From Bacillus rubiinfantis (GTDB lineage Bacteria; Bacillota; Bacilli; Bacillales; Cytobacillaceae), in contig CCFE01000018.1 in NCBI GenBank assembly GCA_000752035.1, positions 124,001-188,000 of the forward strand: 64,000 nucleotides of DNA. The letters run 5' to 3'. Under the pieces are notes generated by a model. That model made no database searches. It had not been told where the DNA came from and saw nothing but the letters and a program-made list of their open reading frames with translations. Every line of letters starts with the position of its first letter. Position 1 is the first letter of the stretch. This document shows positions 61,259 through 64,000 of this stretch, one piece after another. The position numbers and the translations under genes were made by a program.

Positions 61259-63673
61259 ATGTTCGTGTCATATAAATGGCTCCAGGATTATGTTGATTTA
61301 ACTGGAATCAGCGCCAAAGAGCTGGCAGAAAAAATCACCAAAAGCGGTATTGAAGTTGAAGGGGTTGAAATCCTTAATGAAGGGTTGAAGGGGGTTGTCG
61401 TCGGTCATGTCCTTGAGCGTGAACAGCATCCCAATGCTACGAAGTTAAACAAATGTCTGGTTGATATCGGTGAAGCTGAACCCGTGCAAATTATTTGTGG
61501 GGCACCAAATGTTGACAAAGGGCAAAAGGTTGCGGTCGCTACTGTTGGCTCGAGATTACCAGGGAATATCAAAATCAAACGGGCAAAATTACGCGGTGAA
61601 GTATCTAACGGAATGATTTGTTCGCTTCAGGAACTTGGAATTGAAGGCAAGATTGTACCGAAAGAATATGCGGAAGGAATTTTTGTTTTTCCAGCCGATG
61701 CTGAAGTTGGAACAGATGCGCTCGCCCAATTAAGCAGAGATGATGAAATTCTTGAACTAGGGCTTACACCAAATAGATCAGATTGCTTGAGTATGCTTGG
61801 GGTTGCTTACGAGGTTGCCGCTATTTTAGGTAGAGAAGTAAAGCTTCCAGAAACTAAGCTTGAACCTGTGGCTGAAAAGGCGTCGAATTACATCAAGATT
61901 GTTGTCGAGACACCAGAAGATAATCCATTATACGCAGCAAAAATAATTAAAAATGTCAAAATTGGTCCATCACCGCTATGGATGCAGACTAGATTAATGA
62001 ATTCTGGAATCCGGCCGCACAACAATGTTGTTGATATTACCAATTATATTTTATTGGAATATGGCCAGCCGCTGCACGCATTTGACTATGATCGCCTTGG
62101 TTCCAAAGAAATCCTTGTTCGCCGGGCTCATGATGGCGAAAAGTTTACTACTCTCGATGATGTCGAACGAACATTGACGTCTGATCATCTTGTGATAACA
62201 AATGGAACGGAACCAGTTGCTCTTGCCGGGGTGATGGGTGGCGCTAATTCTGAGGTTACTTCTGATACGACAACAGTGTTATTAGAATCCGCTTATTTTA
62301 ATGGGCAGACGGTTAGAAAAGCATCGAAAGACCATGGGTTGCGCAGTGAAGCCAGCGCCCGCTTTGAAAAAGGTGTCGATCCCAACCGAGTGCGTGCCGC
62401 AGGAGAGCGTGCTGCTTATTTAATGGCACAATACGCGGGCGGGGAAGTGTTAGAAGGAACCGTTGCGGTTGATACATTAACAATTGAACCAGCTGTTGTT
62501 TCAATTACTTTGGAAAAAATTAACCGCGTGCTCGGAACAGAGCTGGAAATGACTCAAGTAAAAGAAATTTTTGACCGCTTGCAATTTGCGGCATCTGTCG
62601 ACGGCGATATGTTAACAGTAACAGCACCAACCCGCCGCGGTGATATCAAGATTGAAGAAGACTTGATTGAAGAAGTTGCCCGTCTTTATGGGTATGATCA
62701 TATTCCAAAAACCTTGCCGATTGGTTCATCAACTCCAGGGAAATTATCAACGTACCAACGGAAACGCCGTGTAGTCCGGCATTATCTTGAAGGAGCGGGC
62801 CTTTACCAAGCAATCACTTATTCGCTTACAAGTGAGGACAAGGCGGCTCAATATGCACTCGAAAAACGCGAGCCAATTCGTCTTGCCATGCCGATGAGCG
62901 AAGATCGCAGCGTATTAAGGTTAAGCATTTTGCCACAACTGTTAGAGGCAGTGAAATATAATAATGCCCGCCAGATAGATAGTGTCGCTTTTTATGAACT
63001 TGGCAATGTCTTTTTATCAAGTGGCACGACAGAGCTTCCTAATGAACGCGAGCATTTGGCAGCTGCCATTACTGGCTTATGGGTAAATAACTCCTGGCAG
63101 GCAGAAAAAAAACCGGTTGATTTCTTTGTGCTAAAGGGAATCTTAGAAGGCTTGTTTGCCAAACTTGGCCTAGCGGATAAAGTGAGCTATGTTCAGGCCA
63201 AAGTCGATGGTTTGCATCCTGGCAGAACCGCAGAAATCCTCCTAAACGGAGTACGGATTGGATTTGTCGGACAGGTACACCCTAGCGTTCAGAAAGAGCT
63301 GGATTTAAAAGATACCTATGTGTTTGAACTTTCACTGCAAGCTGTTCTCGAGGAAGAAACTGATGATCTACAATACGTGACCATCCCGCGCTTTCCGTCC
63401 ATCACAAGAGACATTGCCCTAGTGGCGAACAAAGATACCGTCTCAGCGACGTTGAAAGAAATTATTCTCGAGGCTGGCGCACCGTTATTAAAGGCGGCAA
63501 CAGTATTCGATTTATATGAAGGCGATAAGATGGAGGAAGGCAAAAAGTCGATCGCATTCTCGTTAAAATACGCCGATCCAGAACGGACACTTACGGATGA
63601 GGAAGTAACAAAAGTTCATAAACAAGTACTCGCAGCATTGGAAGAAAAAGCAGGAGCAGTACTGCGCGGTTAA
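61259..63673 (+). CDS. pheT: Phenylalanyl-tRNA synthetase beta subunit
   Basis: 804 aa, the usual length. Order: B1, then an EMAP-like OB fold (about 40-155, HPNATKLNKCLVDIG), the B3/B4 editing domain that clears Tyr-tRNA-Phe (about 205-385), the B5 domain, a catalytic-like core (about 490-690) and the C-terminal ferredoxin-fold anticodon domain (about 710-804, IPRFPSITRDIALV). Co-transcribed with pheS under the T-box. Ribosome site ATAGGAGG. Confidence 0.98.
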   Translation: MFVSYKWLQDYVDLTGISAKELAEKITKSGIEVEGVEILNEGLKGVVVGHVLEREQHPNATKLNKCLVDIGEAEPVQIICGAPNVDKGQKVAVATVGSRLPGNIKIKRAKLRGEVSNGMICSLQELGIEGKIVPKEYAEGIFVFPADAEVGTDALAQLSRDDEILELGLTPNRSDCLSMLGVAYEVAAILGREVKLPETKLEPVAEKASNYIKIVVETPEDNPLYAAKIIKNVKIGPSPLWMQTRLMNSGIRPHNNVVDITNYILLEYGQPLHAFDYDRLGSKEILVRRAHDGEKFTTLDDVERTLTSDHLVITNGTEPVALAGVMGGANSEVTSDTTTVLLESAYFNGQTVRKASKDHGLRSEASARFEKGVDPNRVRAAGERAAYLMAQYAGGEVLEGTVAVDTLTIEPAVVSITLEKINRVLGTELEMTQVKEIFDRLQFAASVDGDMLTVTAPTRRGDIKIEEDLIEEVARLYGYDHIPKTLPIGSSTPGKLSTYQRKRRVVRHYLEGAGLYQAITYSLTSEDKAAQYALEKREPIRLAMPMSEDRSVLRLSILPQLLEAVKYNNARQIDSVAFYELGNVFLSSGTTELPNEREHLAAAITGLWVNNSWQAEKKPVDFFVLKGILEGLFAKLGLADKVSYVQAKVDGLHPGRTAEILLNGVRIGFVGQVHPSVQKELDLKDTYVFELSLQAVLEEETDDLQYVTIPRFPSITRDIALVANKDTVSATLKEIILEAGAPLLKAATVFDLYEGDKMEEGKKSIAFSLKYADPERTLTDEEVTKVHKQVLAALEEKAGAVLRG

Positions 63674-63681
63674 ATGTGAAA

Positions 63682-63702
63682 ACTCGTCGATTGGCGAGTC
63701 CG
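63682..63702 (+). terminator. Weak hairpin after pheT
   Basis: A 7-bp stem ACTCGTC/GGCGAGT with loop GATT but no T run; perhaps an incomplete terminator or stability element. Confidence 0.45.
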
Positions 63703-63774
63703 TTAGAAAAGTTCAAGCAGCTTAATTGAATTTATGCGACAAATTTTATAGTTTGCTTTTGCTAAAATATGGGG

Positions 63775-63802
63775 GGAGCTAGCTTTCGGGCTAGCTTTTT
63801 TC
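63775..63802 (+). terminator. Terminator downstream of pheT
   Basis: A perfect 7-bp stem AGCTAGC/GCTAGCT with loop TTTCGG and a T run. It may end pheST or a very short transcript from the preceding AT-rich region. Confidence 0.8.
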
Positions 63803-63815
63803 GTTGGATAGATCG

Positions 63816-63909
63816 ATTCGCTAATAAAAAGTTAAATTCGCTAATAAATGATTGAAATTCGCTAATAAAACTTTAAATTCGCTAATAAGTGACTGAAATT
63901 CGCTAATAA
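63816..63909 (+). repeat. Tandem repeat of ATTCGCTAATAA, about 20.5-bp period
   Basis: Five exact copies of ATTCGCTAATAA begin at 63816, 63836, 63857, 63877 and 63898. Spacers alternate between 8 and 9 bases, with related sequence in every second one, giving a 41-bp higher-order unit. There is no coding potential. The region from pheT to the window end holds no gene that I can see. Confidence 0.92.
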
Positions 63910-64000
63910 AATATTTTAAGTTAAACTTTTTTGCGAAATTCGGTGAAATGCAGCAGGAGTTTTAACTCTTCAACCAGAATCAGTAATTAAACTCGAAAGG

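Noticed and set aside
63816..63909. CRISPR array
   Set aside because: The repeat is only 12 bases with 8-9-base spacers that are related to each other, and there are no cas genes.

Overview
The window is 64 kb of chromosome from a low-GC, endospore-forming Bacillaceae bacterium. It is close to Bacillus in the broad sense, and the protein sequences and gene order look Neobacillus-like; that genus guess is inference. The evidence is the B. subtilis-like order running from refZ-ezrA-nifZ-thiI to pheS-pheT, spore genes (sspA, sspI, gerW, ytrHI, ytvI, ytaF, ytxC, ytoI), TTG/GTG starts behind strong GGAGG ribosome sites, T-box leaders, and CcpA- and CcpN-type operators. I see no prophage, transposon, CRISPR array or defence island. 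This is core genome, and the novelty lies mostly in intergenic DNA and RNA.

Layout. 1-5 kb: the 3' end of refZ, ezrA (division), the nifZ-thiI sulfur-transfer pair and sspA. 5-15 kb: an acyl-CoA synthetase, a RarD-type transporter, nadK2, ytfI-gerW, tpx, ytxK, ackA with a catabolite-response element, an EcsC protein and moaB. 14.6-22.6 kb: small hypothetical genes, a universal stress protein, a glycine-rich repeat protein, a 6S RNA candidate, a proline peptidase, ytkL, ytoI, ytpI, nrnA and the ytrHI spore operon. 22.8-33 kb: dnaE, malic enzyme, a GntR/FadR regulator, accDA, pfkA and pyk. 33-45 kb: ytvI, the TCA cluster citZ-icd-mdh, phoPR, polA, mutM, ytaF and coaE. 46-52 kb: gapB, speD, nrdR, dnaB-dnaI and ytxC. 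52-64 kb: thrS (T-box), infC-rpmI-rplT (L20 leader), dut, a second universal stress protein, an M42 peptidase, sspI, an rRNA methyltransferase and pheST (T-box).

How the genes work together. Much of the window handles the pyruvate/acetyl-CoA node: pfkA and pyk feed it, ackA and accDA drain it to acetate and malonyl-CoA, citZ-icd-mdh oxidise it, and malic enzyme and gapB link it to gluconeogenesis. Regulatory sites match this: CcpA-type sites at ackA and citZ, CcpN-type sites at gapB, and one shared palindrome at both the malic enzyme-gntR unit and accDA. Replication and repair genes (dnaE, polA, mutM, dnaB, dnaI, nrdR, dut) and translation genes (thrS, pheST, infC-rpmI-rplT) form the other two blocks.

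Most interesting non-coding items: a probable 6S RNA at 16.35-16.55 kb; a riboswitch-like leader of speD; the two-site operator of the GntR regulator; a two-copy hairpin element at 15.06 and 45.98 kb; a helically phased tandem repeat after pheT; and an AUU start for infC. Readings, palindromes and spacings were made by eye; no database search or folding program was run.
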